Shown: piece by piece, positions 1-8,867 of the stretch
How the letters are laid out: each line of letters opens with the position of its first letter
Position numbering within the stretch: the stretch's first letter is position 1
Assembly: GCF_001047135.2 (NCBI RefSeq)
Contig: NZ_DF968081.1
Location: 13,110 to 77,109 of the forward strand
Length of the DNA: 64,000 nt
Origin: Fructobacillus tropaeoli
GTDB taxonomy: Bacteria; Bacillota; Bacilli; Lactobacillales; Lactobacillaceae
Reading direction: 5' to 3'
The notes under the pieces: model-generated
What the model was told of the DNA's origin: nothing
What the model saw: the letters and a program-made list of their open reading frames with translations, nothing else
Databases searched by the model: none
Program-made: the position numbers and the translations under genes

Positions 1-1122
<1,122 letters not shown>

Positions 1123-1197
1123 TTATTTGCCCACCAAAAAAGCGGACGTCATGGGTAAATATTTTTTTCATTCGCCAATTTGGCGAGACGAAGACAA

Positions 1198-2187
1198 TTA
1201 AGAAAGGTAATTCTTAGTCTCTTGGACATATGCCCAGACCTTTTCAGGCACCTGGTCTTGACCAAAAGCTAAAATTTGCTGGAAGAAATCAACTCGATTA
1301 TATAATTTCTGCCAGCGTGACCGAGTTTGTGCAAAGGGCTCGTTCACAAGGTCTTGCCGCCACAACTTTAATGACAGCAGTAAATAATCGGCATAAAGGC
1401 TATGCTTCCGACTTAAGCGCAAGATGGTACCGACTTGGCGGTTCAGCTCCCCCATCGTTAGCGGTGTATTTAATTGACGAAAATTGGTCATAATACAAGC
1501 CAACAAGAACAGCTTGTCAGACCGTGGAACGTCCGTCCGGTCAAAAATAGCGCCCAGTACATTTGCTAAATGAGTATAAGCATGAATCCAGCCATGACCA
1601 GGAACGAAACCGCGAGTATCCCGCTCTAGCAGCGTATACAGGCTAACCTGTTCAATGATTGCCATCATCAACTCTGGGCCAATAAAGGGCTCAGCAGCTT
1701 GCTGATCAGCCATCAATAAAATCGAAAGAATAGCCAGTGCAAAAGAGCGACCATAAGCACCATCATTTTCTTCCTGCAAAATTTGAGTGAGTAAATGCTC
1801 GTCGCTAATCATTTCAGCCGTCAACCAGTCTAATTGCTGGTGGCTGAGATGGCCGTTTTGGATGGCATTACCAAGAAAGAAGAATGCACCAGTATCACGA
1901 ATCTTTGCACTCGGTGAAGACAACTGGTCCACGAATGCTCGCAAGTCGTCATCAGCCACAAATTGATTTGATTCCTCATGGTTGGCTGACCAAACATCCT
2001 GGTAAACCTGCATTTGTTCAATGGCAGCCATCGAGTCTCTGGGACGAGGGGTGGGCTCAGCTGGCTCCATATCCGCATTTTCCTTTAGGACATAGAGTAA
2101 CTCAGGCAGTGATTCATAAACATCTCCACTGCGTAGCTGTGACAATAAGACCCGTGTTTTTTCATGAATTGCAGCAAGTTCTTCCAT
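1198..2187 (-). CDS. DUF2785 family protein
   Basis: A 329-residue cytoplasmic protein without signal peptide or membrane segment. The middle carries the DUF2785 hallmarks: a segment RDTGAFFFLGNAI, then GRSFALAILSILL, then ERDTRGFVPGHGWIHAYTHL with conserved Arg, Gly, Trp and His residues. The rest looks helical. Function is unknown for the family. It lies 9 bp downstream of rodA and 87 bp upstream of ddl on the same strand, so it may be co-transcribed with wall genes, though that says little about its role. Confidence 0.8.
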   Translation of the reverse strand: MEELAAIHEKTRVLLSQLRSGDVYESLPELLYVLKENADMEPAEPTPRPRDSMAAIEQMQVYQDVWSANHEESNQFVADDDLRAFVDQLSSPSAKIRDTGAFFFLGNAIQNGHLSHQQLDWLTAEMISDEHLLTQILQEENDGAYGRSFALAILSILLMADQQAAEPFIGPELMMAIIEQVSLYTLLERDTRGFVPGHGWIHAYTHLANVLGAIFDRTDVPRSDKLFLLACIMTNFRQLNTPLTMGELNRQVGTILRLSRKHSLYADYLLLSLKLWRQDLVNEPFAQTRSRWQKLYNRVDFFQQILAFGQDQVPEKVWAYVQETKNYLS

Positions 2188-2196
2188 AGCACCCTT

Positions 2197-3408
2197 TTAC
2201 AAATTAAATTCGTTCGAATCGTTGAAAGTTCGGCTTTGTTGCTGATAAGACATCGACATTATTAGCCCGACTCCAATCATATTCGAAACCAGCGACGACC
2301 CTCCCTGTGAAATAAAGGGCAGCGGAATTCCTGTCAATGGTAAGAGACCGATGTTCATCCCAATGTTTTCAAAAACGTGGAACAAAACCATCATAATGAC
2401 TCCTGTCGCAATATAGGCATAAAAGGCGTTTTTCGCCTTAAACGTTGCCTTAATCATGCGATAAATCAAAAAGAAATACAAAGCAATTAAGAAGGCACCC
2501 CCAATGAAGCCAAAGGACTCACCCATTACTGAGAAAATCATATCCGATTCACGAACAGGCACAAAGACTTTCATGTTCCCAAATCCAGACCCAAAAAGTT
2601 GGCCAGACCCGATTGCCTTGAGGTTTTGATATGTCTGATAACCGGTATTCGAAGTATCTTGTCCAGGGTGCAGCCAGGCATCAATTCGAGCAAATTGGTA
2701 AGACTGGAACCCCAAGGCCCCAAGGATGGTTCGACCAATGGTTGAGGCCACCAAGAAAATCATACCACCGCCTAAGACACCCACGCCCGCAAAGATTGGC
2801 CCAAGAATTCGCCAGGTTATTCCAGAGACAACCACAATACCAGCCGTGATTGCCATAAAGACAAGAAGCGTTCCCAAATCGTTTTGTAAGGCGATTAAGA
2901 AGGCCAATGGTAAGAAGCATCCGGCAATCTTGGCAAGCAACAACCAATCAGAATCAACACGGTGTGTTGGATACAAACGGTTGTGAGTAGCAACAATCTT
3001 CGCTAACATCACAATGTAAAACGGTTTTACAAATTCCGCTGGCTGAATCGAAACTGGCCCTAAGACAATCCACGATTTGGCACCCGCATTCGCATACAAA
3101 GCCCGATTATAAAAAATCAGAACAGCAATCAGCAAGACAAAGGACATGGCATAGAGAAAAGGGGCTAATCGCCAGAGCTGGAAGGCATCAAAGTGCATGA
3201 TGAAGGCAATCATCACGCCACCAGCAATCCAGTAAACAATCTGCATAATGACAGCTTTAATGGGCGAGGCGTCTTTACCGCCGTTTAAAATAGCAAAGTA
3301 CAGGGAATACAGACCAATTAACATCAGCAAGATTAAAATTAAAATCATGCCCCAGTCCAACTCTGAAGCAGATGGCCGGTCTGTTTTATGTGATGCGATA
3401 CGCTGCAT
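2197..3408 (-). CDS. rodA: SEDS-family peptidoglycan glycosyltransferase RodA/FtsW
   Basis: Polymerises lipid II into glycan strands in the cytoplasmic membrane, together with a class B PBP. The 403-residue protein has about ten hydrophobic segments. The motif VSIQPAEFVKPFYIV in the middle matches the conserved SEDS segment, and the C-terminal part has TGIPLPFISQGGSSLVSNMIGVG, shown here in part, which is the family signature. The closeness to mreB favours RodA over FtsW, but sequence alone does not fully decide. A terminator-like hairpin separates it from the DUF2969 gene, so it probably has its own promoter. Confidence 0.92.
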   Translation of the reverse strand: MQRIASHKTDRPSASELDWGMILILILLMLIGLYSLYFAILNGGKDASPIKAVIMQIVYWIAGGVMIAFIMHFDAFQLWRLAPFLYAMSFVLLIAVLIFYNRALYANAGAKSWIVLGPVSIQPAEFVKPFYIVMLAKIVATHNRLYPTHRVDSDWLLLAKIAGCFLPLAFLIALQNDLGTLLVFMAITAGIVVVSGITWRILGPIFAGVGVLGGGMIFLVASTIGRTILGALGFQSYQFARIDAWLHPGQDTSNTGYQTYQNLKAIGSGQLFGSGFGNMKVFVPVRESDMIFSVMGESFGFIGGAFLIALYFFLIYRMIKATFKAKNAFYAYIATGVIMMVLFHVFENIGMNIGLLPLTGIPLPFISQGGSSLVSNMIGVGLIMSMSYQQQSRTFNDSNEFNL

Positions 3409-3451
3409 GGTGAATCTTCCTTTTGCACAAAATTTTAGGTGGTTCTATGTA

Positions 3452-3477
3452 CAAAAACCCTTTGCCGTGGCAAAGGA
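3452..3477 (-). terminator. Intrinsic terminator after mreB-DUF2969
   Basis: An 8-bp perfect stem (CCTTTGCC/GGCAAAGG, loop of 2) at 3459-3476 is followed on the minus strand by a T-run (GTTTTTG). It lies 14 bp beyond the DUF2969 stop and before rodA. Confidence 0.75.
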
Positions 3478-3490
3478 TTCTTTTAAAAAA

Positions 3491-3700
3491 TTAATGGTAG
3501 AGATTGAATGATGCGAGAATTGCCTGCAAGGCTTCATCGGTCGATTGAGCGCTGGCAATGACAACTTGCTTGCCTAAAACACCAGTATAGCCACCCTGAT
3601 TTTGTTCGATTTTGCCAATCGGTTGATCATCAACCAAAACCTGGATTTCGTCGTCCTTTGTTACCAAAGATACGCCAAAGCTCTGATTTTTCTTGCTCAT
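3491..3700 (-). CDS. DUF2969 domain protein
   Basis: A 69-residue protein that matches DUF2969, a small family found next to mreB in Lactobacillales. It has a mixed beta pattern with the segments VDDQPIGKIEQ and STDEALQAILASFNLYH at the C-terminus. No signal peptide, no membrane segment. It starts 9 bp after the mreB stop and is probably co-transcribed with it. Function unknown. Confidence 0.8.
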   Translation of the reverse strand: MSKKNQSFGVSLVTKDDEIQVLVDDQPIGKIEQNQGGYTGVLGKQVVIASAQSTDEALQAILASFNLYH

Positions 3701-3709
3701 GACTACTCC

Positions 3710-4693
3710 TTATTTCTTCGACATCATGTGTTCCAACAATGCCCCAGTTCCCTTGGCTACGTTGTCCAATGGTGATTCTGAAACAAAAACAGGAACTGTC
3801 AAACGATCGGCAATGAACTTGTCCATCCCGTCGAGCAAAGCGCCTCCACCAGTCAACATCACACCACGATCGATGATGTCGGCTGCCAATTCAGGTGGCA
3901 ACTTTGACAAAGCCAAGTGAGCAGCGTCAGCAATTTGAACCAACGTGTCATGCAAGGCTTCTTCAATTTCGTTTGAGTTCACGGTGATGGTTTGTGGCAT
4001 GCCTTCAAAGTTGTCACGACCACGGACAGTCATTGTCTTTGGCTCGTCAGACTTCAAGGCAGATCCGATTTCAATCTTGATGGTTTCTGCTGAACGTTCA
4101 CCAACAACCAAACCGTGTTCACGCTTCAAGTAGTTCACAATATCGATGTTCATGCGATCACCGGCAACCCGGATTGATTCGGAAACAACGATGTCACCCA
4201 ATGACAAGATGGCGATATCAGAAGTTCCACCACCCATATCGATGACCATTGAACCAACCGGCTTAAAGATATCTAAACCAGCACCAATAGCGGCAACCTT
4301 TGGTTCGTAATCCAAGTAAACCTTGGCACCACCGGCCTTTTCAGCAGCTTGGATGATTGCCTTACGTTCAATTTCACTAATGTTTGTTGGGGCACAAATC
4401 ATGATGTTTGGCTTTGACATAAAGCCTTTGACGTTCAACTTGTTAACAAAGTAAGTCAACATCGCTTCTGTAATATCGAAGTCAGAGATGACTCCATCCT
4501 TCAAAGGACGAACGGCCCGGATATTTCCAGGTGTTCGACCAACCATCCGATAGGCTTCAGCCCCAACGGCCAAAACACGGTCAGTCTTGTCGTCAACGGC
4601 GACAACGGAAGGTTCATTAAGGACCACACCTTCGCCTTCAACGTAGATCAAAACGTTGGCGGTTCCCAAATCAATTCCAATATCTCTTGCCAT
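3710..4693 (-). CDS. mreB: Rod-shape-determining protein MreB/Mbl
   Basis: Actin-like ATPase that guides the elongation machinery under the membrane. The chosen start gives MARDIGIDLGTANVLIYVEG, with the phosphate-1 loop DIGIDLGTAN at the N-terminus as in all MreB; GGAG lies 11 nt before this ATG, and the in-frame ATG eight codons earlier is not preceded by one. Later motifs include VIDMGGGTSDIAIL (phosphate-2) and MLTGGGALL (adenosine loop). Length is 327 residues, normal. No mreC/mreD follow; DUF2969 does. I cannot separate MreB from Mbl by eye. Confidence 0.95.
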   Translation of the reverse strand: MARDIGIDLGTANVLIYVEGEGVVLNEPSVVAVDDKTDRVLAVGAEAYRMVGRTPGNIRAVRPLKDGVISDFDITEAMLTYFVNKLNVKGFMSKPNIMICAPTNISEIERKAIIQAAEKAGGAKVYLDYEPKVAAIGAGLDIFKPVGSMVIDMGGGTSDIAILSLGDIVVSESIRVAGDRMNIDIVNYLKREHGLVVGERSAETIKIEIGSALKSDEPKTMTVRGRDNFEGMPQTITVNSNEIEEALHDTLVQIADAAHLALSKLPPELAADIIDRGVMLTGGGALLDGMDKFIADRLTVPVFVSESPLDNVAKGTGALLEHMMSKK

Positions 4694-4764
4694 GGTTATT
4701 ATTTCTCCAAAATTCATGTTCGGTAGGGTCTATAAAGAAAAGACAGTCCCCTACAATCCTTTAA

Positions 4765-4770
4765 ATTATA
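4765..4770 (-). promoter_or_regulatory. Extended -10 element upstream of mreB
   Basis: The minus strand reads TGATATAAT (TG-n-TATAAT), an extended -10, about 72 bp before the mreB start. No good -35 hexamer is visible at 17 bp. Confidence 0.5.
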
Positions 4771-4800
4771 TCATACTTGACCAGTTTCGGCCGGTATCTC

Positions 4801-5025
4801 TTAGAAATCTTTTAGGAGAGTGCCGGGCAGTTGTAAGGCCGAATTTAAAAGTGATACCAAGGCTGTCGCCAACAAAAATCCGAGGCTCGTCGCAACAACT
4901 ACTTTGAGCACGGCTGCCTGCAAAGGATTCTTTGGTAGTAACTTGCCAAAATCAATCGGACGAATCAGGTAAAAGACAAAATAGATGGCGGCAATCGTTA
5001 TGGTCAAAGTCAAAAGTGGTGGCAT
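4801..5025 (-). CDS. DUF1146 family small membrane protein
   Basis: A 74-residue protein with two hydrophobic helices (roughly residues 4-22 and 38-60) separated by a short polar segment RPIDFGKLLPKN, typical of DUF1146. This family commonly lies just upstream of mreB/mbl in Firmicutes, as here. The start has a usable GGAGAAATTTC Shine-Dalgarno. Function unknown. Confidence 0.8.
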   Translation of the reverse strand: MPPLLTLTITIAAIYFVFYLIRPIDFGKLLPKNPLQAAVLKVVVATSLGFLLATALVSLLNSALQLPGTLLKDF

Positions 5026-5139
5026 GAAATTTCTCCTTCTATTCGTTTTATTTTATAACAGAGGAGCTAAAGCAGCAATCCAGAATAGGAGTCCTTACAA
5101 ACACGTTCTCCTACCCCGACCTTCAACGTCAAAAATAAA

Positions 5140-5850
5140 TCAGCGGGCTAATGACGCTGACGACACAAAACAAGCACCCGCCTGATAAAGGCAGTCCGCC
5201 GCATGGTAAAGTGTTCGCCCGGTGGTATAAACGTCATCAACAACCAAAACTCTTTTACCTGCCACCAATCTAGCTTGCTTGGCAGCAATGACAAATGGTT
5301 GTGGCGTGTTGAGTCGATCTGCTCGATCCAAGCTAGATTGGTCAACCTTACTGTGATTAAAGATCTCTAACACGTCTTTGGCAGAACGCAAAAGCCATGG
5401 ATTAACCTGGTTGAAACCCCTTTGTAAAAATCGTTCCTTGCTCACCGGAATGGGGATAACGAGGTCAATCTGCTTATCTTTTACCGAGCGCCGAAGCATT
5501 TGACGCATTTCCTTTTGAAACACGGTGGCAAGCCGGTAATCACCCATAAACTTGTAACGGGACATGTACTCTTTCAATGGCTCGTCATAAACATAGAGTG
5601 CTTGATGGCCAAGCAGGCGGTAACCCTGATTTTGCCAAAGCTGACAATCTGAGCAAATCAGCAGTGCGTTCTCAGTCGGAATTGAATCCACCAATTGACG
5701 ACCGCACCCGCTACAAAGCGTCCCTTTTAAATGAATAAAACTATTTAAGCACTCCGGACACAATAACTGCTTGGCCTGACTCTTATTGAAAGCCAACTGA
5801 CCAATCGTGACTGGCGATTGAAAGTCCTCTTGGCAGAGTATGCAATTCAA
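5140..5850 (-). CDS. comFC: Competence protein ComFC, phosphoribosyltransferase-like
   Basis: Late competence protein needed for handling incoming single-stranded DNA together with ComFA. The N-terminal third has paired cysteines (CILCQEDF, CPECL, CSGCG, CSDC) forming a zinc finger. The C-terminal half is a PRTase fold with the PRPP loop VLVVDDVYTTGRTL. Length 236 residues is normal. The ATG overlaps the comFA stop by 4 nt, so translation is coupled. No ComX/SigX-type cin-box was seen upstream of the pair. Confidence 0.93.
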   Translation of the reverse strand: MNCILCQEDFQSPVTIGQLAFNKSQAKQLLCPECLNSFIHLKGTLCSGCGRQLVDSIPTENALLICSDCQLWQNQGYRLLGHQALYVYDEPLKEYMSRYKFMGDYRLATVFQKEMRQMLRRSVKDKQIDLVIPIPVSKERFLQRGFNQVNPWLLRSAKDVLEIFNHSKVDQSSLDRADRLNTPQPFVIAAKQARLVAGKRVLVVDDVYTTGRTLYHAADCLYQAGACFVSSASLAR

Positions 5851-7151
5851 TTTTCATCTCCTTCCTGGCTGTCAGTTGGCACACCGGCCACCTGTTTTGC
5901 CCGATTGTTCAAATCAGCAATTTGCTGACGAGCCGCCCGTAATTTAAGTGTCGGCTCCTGTATGAGTGCTAAAACAAGGCCATCGGGCCGATTTTTAGAC
6001 CGCCCCACCCGTCCTGCAATTTGGACAAGCGCCGCTGTTGAAAAAACGGAATCATCAGCACCCAGAACCACCACTTCCAAGGCAGGTAATGTGACCCCAC
6101 GTTCTAGAATCGTTGTCGTAACTAAATACCGGTAGGCACCAGACCGCAAATCACGGACTTTTTCGGCACGGTCAGGATCAGTGGAATGGACTGTTGTCCC
6201 CTTAATCGTCTGAAACCTTTGCAGATAATCAAAAACACGCACTAAATCCTTCACCCGTGGCACGAAAATCAAAAAGGGATTCTGCTGATTGACCCATAAT
6301 TGAACAGCGGTTAATAACTTCTTTGGTGGGTGCTTGCGCCAGTTACCAACACGCTGCACCTGAATTTGTGGTAGGAGGCCTTGATGGAAACGTTGCGGCA
6401 GATAGGACTGGGCTAATTTCTTCTGCTTGACTAAGCGTTTCAAATCAGCCGTTGGCGTCGCCGTTAGATAAACAACACTTGATTGAATTTTTTGTGCTCG
6501 CAAAACGGCGTAAGACAAAGCAGCATCGCCACGAAAAGGAAAAGCATCAACCTCATCAATAATTAATAAATCAAAGGCACGGTAAAAACGGAGCGCTTGA
6601 TGGGTCGTCGCCAAAACCAACTGGCTATACTGGTATTGGCTACCGTGTTGCCCATAGAGAACTTGAATTGGACAATCAAAAGCCGCTTCTAAGCGTGGTG
6701 CTAGCTCGAGGACCACATCGACCCTCGGCGTCAAAATGGCAACGCGCCCCTTTCCCCGCAGTGCGTAATCAATTAATGGAAACAGCATTTCCGTTTTACC
6801 GGCACCGGTAACTGCCCATACTAGTCGATTTTCTCGCCTATCATAGCTCGCCATCAAATCTTGGCTCACCTGTTCTTGCTGCTTGGTTAGCTGACCGTTC
6901 CATCTGAGGTGACTTTCAGCCTGAAAGAGATTCGGTTCAGGAATCGTCAGTAAACAATCATTGGTCGAAATTCTGCCCATGTTCAGACACTTTAAGCAAT
7001 AAAAGCCATTATTGGCCAGCTTTGCCCGCTCCTTTTGCCCACAACGTTGACAGATTCCCTGCTTAAAGGCTGGTAGAGTGTGACAAAGTATCGGCGGCTC
7101 AACCGCTTTTGGCCAGGTTACCAGACGGCCATAGAGCTTCTCGGCATTCAT
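5847..7151 (-). CDS. comFA: DEAD-box helicase/translocase ComFA
   Basis: ATP-driven DNA translocase of the competence machinery, on the inner face of the membrane. The N-terminal region has a four-Cys zinc finger (CQRCG ... CLKC, about residues 35-57). Walker A is AVTGAGKTEM, Walker B is LLIIDEVDAF, motif III is LTATPT, and a C-terminal helicase domain ends with QIAGRVGRS. Length 434 is typical. A GAAGG ribosome binding site precedes the ATG. It is divergent from yigZ, with only 43 bp between the two starts. Confidence 0.94.
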   Translation of the reverse strand: MNAEKLYGRLVTWPKAVEPPILCHTLPAFKQGICQRCGQKERAKLANNGFYCLKCLNMGRISTNDCLLTIPEPNLFQAESHLRWNGQLTKQQEQVSQDLMASYDRRENRLVWAVTGAGKTEMLFPLIDYALRGKGRVAILTPRVDVVLELAPRLEAAFDCPIQVLYGQHGSQYQYSQLVLATTHQALRFYRAFDLLIIDEVDAFPFRGDAALSYAVLRAQKIQSSVVYLTATPTADLKRLVKQKKLAQSYLPQRFHQGLLPQIQVQRVGNWRKHPPKKLLTAVQLWVNQQNPFLIFVPRVKDLVRVFDYLQRFQTIKGTTVHSTDPDRAEKVRDLRSGAYRYLVTTTILERGVTLPALEVVVLGADDSVFSTAALVQIAGRVGRSKNRPDGLVLALIQEPTLKLRAARQQIADLNNRAKQVAGVPTDSQEGDEN

Positions 7152-7181
7152 TTTTCTACCTTCTTTCTGATTTGGTCATGT

Positions 7182-7187
7182 TATAAT
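7182..7187 (+). promoter_or_regulatory. Extended -10 of yigZ, probably giving a leaderless mRNA
   Basis: TG-T-TATAAT with the hexamer at 7182-7187; the yigZ ATG begins at 7195. A transcription start at the usual 7-8 nt spacing would fall on or next to the A of the ATG. No clear -35. Confidence 0.6.
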
Positions 7188-7194
7188 ACGGGCT

Positions 7195-7830
7195 ATGGAG
7201 CCTTTTTACTTACTCGCTGAGAACGATTATTCTTGGCAACAAACAATTAAAAAATCAGACTTTATCGTTTCCTTCTTTCGCATCGAATCTGAGGAACAGG
7301 CGCAGACCTACATCGAGCAGATTTCCAAGGAACACCACAAAGCCAATCACAACGTCTTTGCCTATGTCATTGGCGACAACGATGAAATTAAGCGTTATTC
7401 AGACAATGGTGAGCCTTCTGGGACGGCCGGTGTTCCCATGCTCGAAGTCTTGCAGAAACGCCAGGTCCACAATATTCTAGCCATTGTTACCCGCTACTTT
7501 GGGGGCATTAAGCTTGGCGCGGGTGGTTTAATCCGTGCCTATGCTGGAACTGTTGCCCAGGGGTTAGACGAGGCCGGTTTGGTCGAACGCCTGTGGCGAG
7601 AAAAAATTCAAATTGATATTGATTATCAAAATAATGATCAGCTGACTTATTGGTTGAAGCAAGAAGAATACCCAGTTTTTTCAACTGATTTTGACACAGC
7701 TGTCCACCATCAAGTAGCGGTTGCCCCAGATCAGGTAAAAGCCTTTGAGGAAGAAATAACCAACCGCTTTGCCGGCCAGGTTACTTTTCAAAAAATTGGT
7801 GAAACATACTTGGAAATTCCCGCAAAGTAG
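7195..7830 (+). CDS. yigZ: YigZ/YvyE (IMPACT) family protein
   Basis: A 211-residue protein with the N-terminal UPF0029/IMPACT domain: IKKSDFIVSFF, HNVFAYVIG, RYSDNGEPSGTAGVPML and ITRYFGGIKLGAGGLIRAY-like segments (here VTRYFGG followed by IKLGAGGL). A C-terminal DUF1949 domain follows. The family is linked to translation/stress in yeast IMPACT; the bacterial role is unclear. The ATG has no Shine-Dalgarno and lies only 7 nt after a TATAAT, so the transcript is probably leaderless. No other start codon precedes the conserved domain. Confidence 0.92.
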   Translation: MEPFYLLAENDYSWQQTIKKSDFIVSFFRIESEEQAQTYIEQISKEHHKANHNVFAYVIGDNDEIKRYSDNGEPSGTAGVPMLEVLQKRQVHNILAIVTRYFGGIKLGAGGLIRAYAGTVAQGLDEAGLVERLWREKIQIDIDYQNNDQLTYWLKQEEYPVFSTDFDTAVHHQVAVAPDQVKAFEEEITNRFAGQVTFQKIGETYLEIPAK

Positions 7831-7838
7831 GTTATAAT
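7810..7838 (+). promoter_or_regulatory. Promoter of tRNA-Arg
   Basis: TTGGAA (7810-7815), 17-bp spacer, TATAAT (7833-7838); the tRNA begins at 7849. The -35 lies inside the last codons of yigZ. Confidence 0.75.
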
Positions 7839-7848
7839 AATCTAGTTC

Positions 7849-7920
7849 GCGCGGTTAGTGTAATGGATAGCACGTAAGATTCCGGTTCTTGCAATCCGGG
7901 TTCGACTCCCGGATCGCGCA
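7849..7920 (+). tRNA. tRNA-Arg(CCG)
   Basis: Cloverleaf folds by eye: acceptor GCGCGGT pairs with ATCGCGC, D stem GTGT/GCAC, anticodon stem TAAGA/TCTTG with loop TTCCGGT (anticodon CCG), T stem CCGGG/CCCGG with TTCGACT loop, discriminator A. The 3' CCA is not encoded. Reads the Arg codon CGG. Confidence 0.95.
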
Positions 7921-7957
7921 TCTATATTTATTGATAAATCATCATTTAAAAAGTTCT

Positions 7958-7977
7958 TGTAGCGAAAATGTAGCGAA
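7958..7977 (+). repeat. Tandem 9-bp direct repeat downstream of tRNA-Arg (possible integrase-site scar)
   Basis: TGTAGCGAA occurs twice (7958-7966 and 7969-7977), 2 bp apart, 38 bp after the tRNA. Short tandem motifs of this kind resemble arm-type or attachment sequences left by tyrosine integrases at tRNA ends. No integrase gene is present, and the flanking match to the tRNA 3' end was not found again in the window. Confidence 0.35.
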
Positions 7978-7984
7978 TGAACTC

Positions 7985-8025
7985 AAAAAGCACCTCAAAT
8001 TCTTAATTGAATGGAGGTGCTTTTT
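7985..8025 (+). terminator. Intrinsic terminator after tRNA-Arg
   Basis: A 12-bp stem AAAAAGCACCTC/GAGGTGCTTTTT with an inner ATTC/GAAT helix; T-run at 8021-8025. Confidence 0.8.
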
Positions 8026-8071
8026 ATTGTTCATTTGGCAACTAGAATAAAACAATCAGCCAATTGGATAC

Positions 8072-8095
8072 AAAAAAAAGAGACATTGCTGTCTC
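8072..8095 (-). terminator. Intrinsic terminator of hicAB
   Basis: Stem GAGACA/TGTCTC (8080-8095) with a loop of 4, followed on the minus strand by eight T (8072-8079). It lies 34 bp beyond the hicB stop. Confidence 0.75.
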
Positions 8096-8128
8096 CTTAG
8101 AACACTTAATATTAAATCCATTTTTAAA

Positions 8129-8521
8129 TCAACCAATGCCATATCTTTTCTCAAGTGCTTTTGTCAAAATTTCAGAAACGTTATCGCCATTTTTTTTGGC
8201 TAACTCACTTAAATAACTAGGCACAGTCACGTTCTTTCGAATCGTTTTTGATGATGCTCTTAAATAATCAATCAACGACACCGTTACCATTTGAACAAAT
8301 CCATCTTCTGCATCAACTCCGCTAAACTTTGTTGGTTCAGGAACAACGAGCGTCGTTGATAATGCCAACTCAATCGCCTCTTTAATTTTGACAAGAATTT
8401 CCTCAACCGTCGCCCCGGTTGTAAAAGCACTCGGAACATCTGGAACGCTTGCCCAAAACATATCATCTTCTTGATGAATAACAACCGGATAGCTCATAAC
8501 AAATTCAATTTCCTTATCCAT
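8129..8521 (-). CDS. hicB: HicB family antitoxin
   Basis: Antitoxin of a type II toxin-antitoxin pair: binds HicA and represses the operon. 130 residues. The N-terminal partial RNase H-like domain reads YPVVIHQEDDMFWASVPDVP followed by FTTGATVEEIL, as in HicB. The C-terminal part (RKNVTVPSYLSELAKKNG, VSEILTKALE) is a ribbon-helix-helix type DNA-binding tail. The start at 8521 has AAGAGGATAAATCAC in front; an in-frame extension upstream begins with no clear site. It lies 68 bp after hicA, toxin first. Confidence 0.88.
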   Translation of the reverse strand: MDKEIEFVMSYPVVIHQEDDMFWASVPDVPSAFTTGATVEEILVKIKEAIELALSTTLVVPEPTKFSGVDAEDGFVQMVTVSLIDYLRASSKTIRKNVTVPSYLSELAKKNGDNVSEILTKALEKRYGIG

Positions 8522-8589
8522 GTGATTTATCCTCTTCTGAATTCTGTTCTGTGCTTGTTCAATATACATAAAAGACTTAATCAATCAGC

Positions 8590-8772
8590 CTATTGAAGCC
8601 CCGCTTGTTTTAAAATTGCTCTTTCTAGCCCCTTCGGAAGTTCTTTAGAATGTTTTGGCACTTCCGTATAATGTTGACCATCACTAAGCATGACATGTGA
8701 GCCTTTATGGCCGATAACCTTGAAGCCATGCTTTTCTAACTTCTTAATCATCATTTTTGGTTTAATAGTCAA
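8590..8772 (-). CDS. hicA: HicA family mRNA interferase toxin
   Basis: Small double-stranded-RNA-binding-fold toxin that cleaves mRNA. 60 residues: KKLEKHGFKVIGHKGSHVM contains the catalytic His region (KGSHVM), then YTEVPKHSKELPKGLERAIL, the family's usual end. The start is a TTG at 8772 with GAGGAGG about 10 nt before it; an ATG six codons later is a possible alternative. First gene of the hicAB pair. Confidence 0.9.
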   Translation of the reverse strand: MTIKPKMMIKKLEKHGFKVIGHKGSHVMLSDGQHYTEVPKHSKELPKGLERAILKQAGLQ

Positions 8773-8804
8773 CGACTGAGTTCCTCCTCTGACTTGACTA
8801 CAAC

Positions 8805-8836
8805 TGTATCATACACACAATATACACATTAATCAA
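8805..8836 (-). promoter_or_regulatory. hicAB promoter with palindromic operator
   Basis: On the minus strand TTGATT (8831-8836), 17-bp spacer, TATGAT (8808-8813). The perfect palindrome TGTAT-C-ATACA (8805-8815) covers the -10, and a second ATACA half-site lies at 8822-8826. This is the layout expected for HicB autorepression (inference). Confidence 0.55.
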
Positions 8837-8867
8837 GCGCTTTATGTATGCCCAACTGGGCTTGAAC

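Noticed and set aside
1172..1186. TCGCCAA/TTGGCGA palindrome between ddl and the DUF2785 gene
   Set aside because: No T-run follows on either strand and no partner copy was seen; too little to call a terminator or operator.
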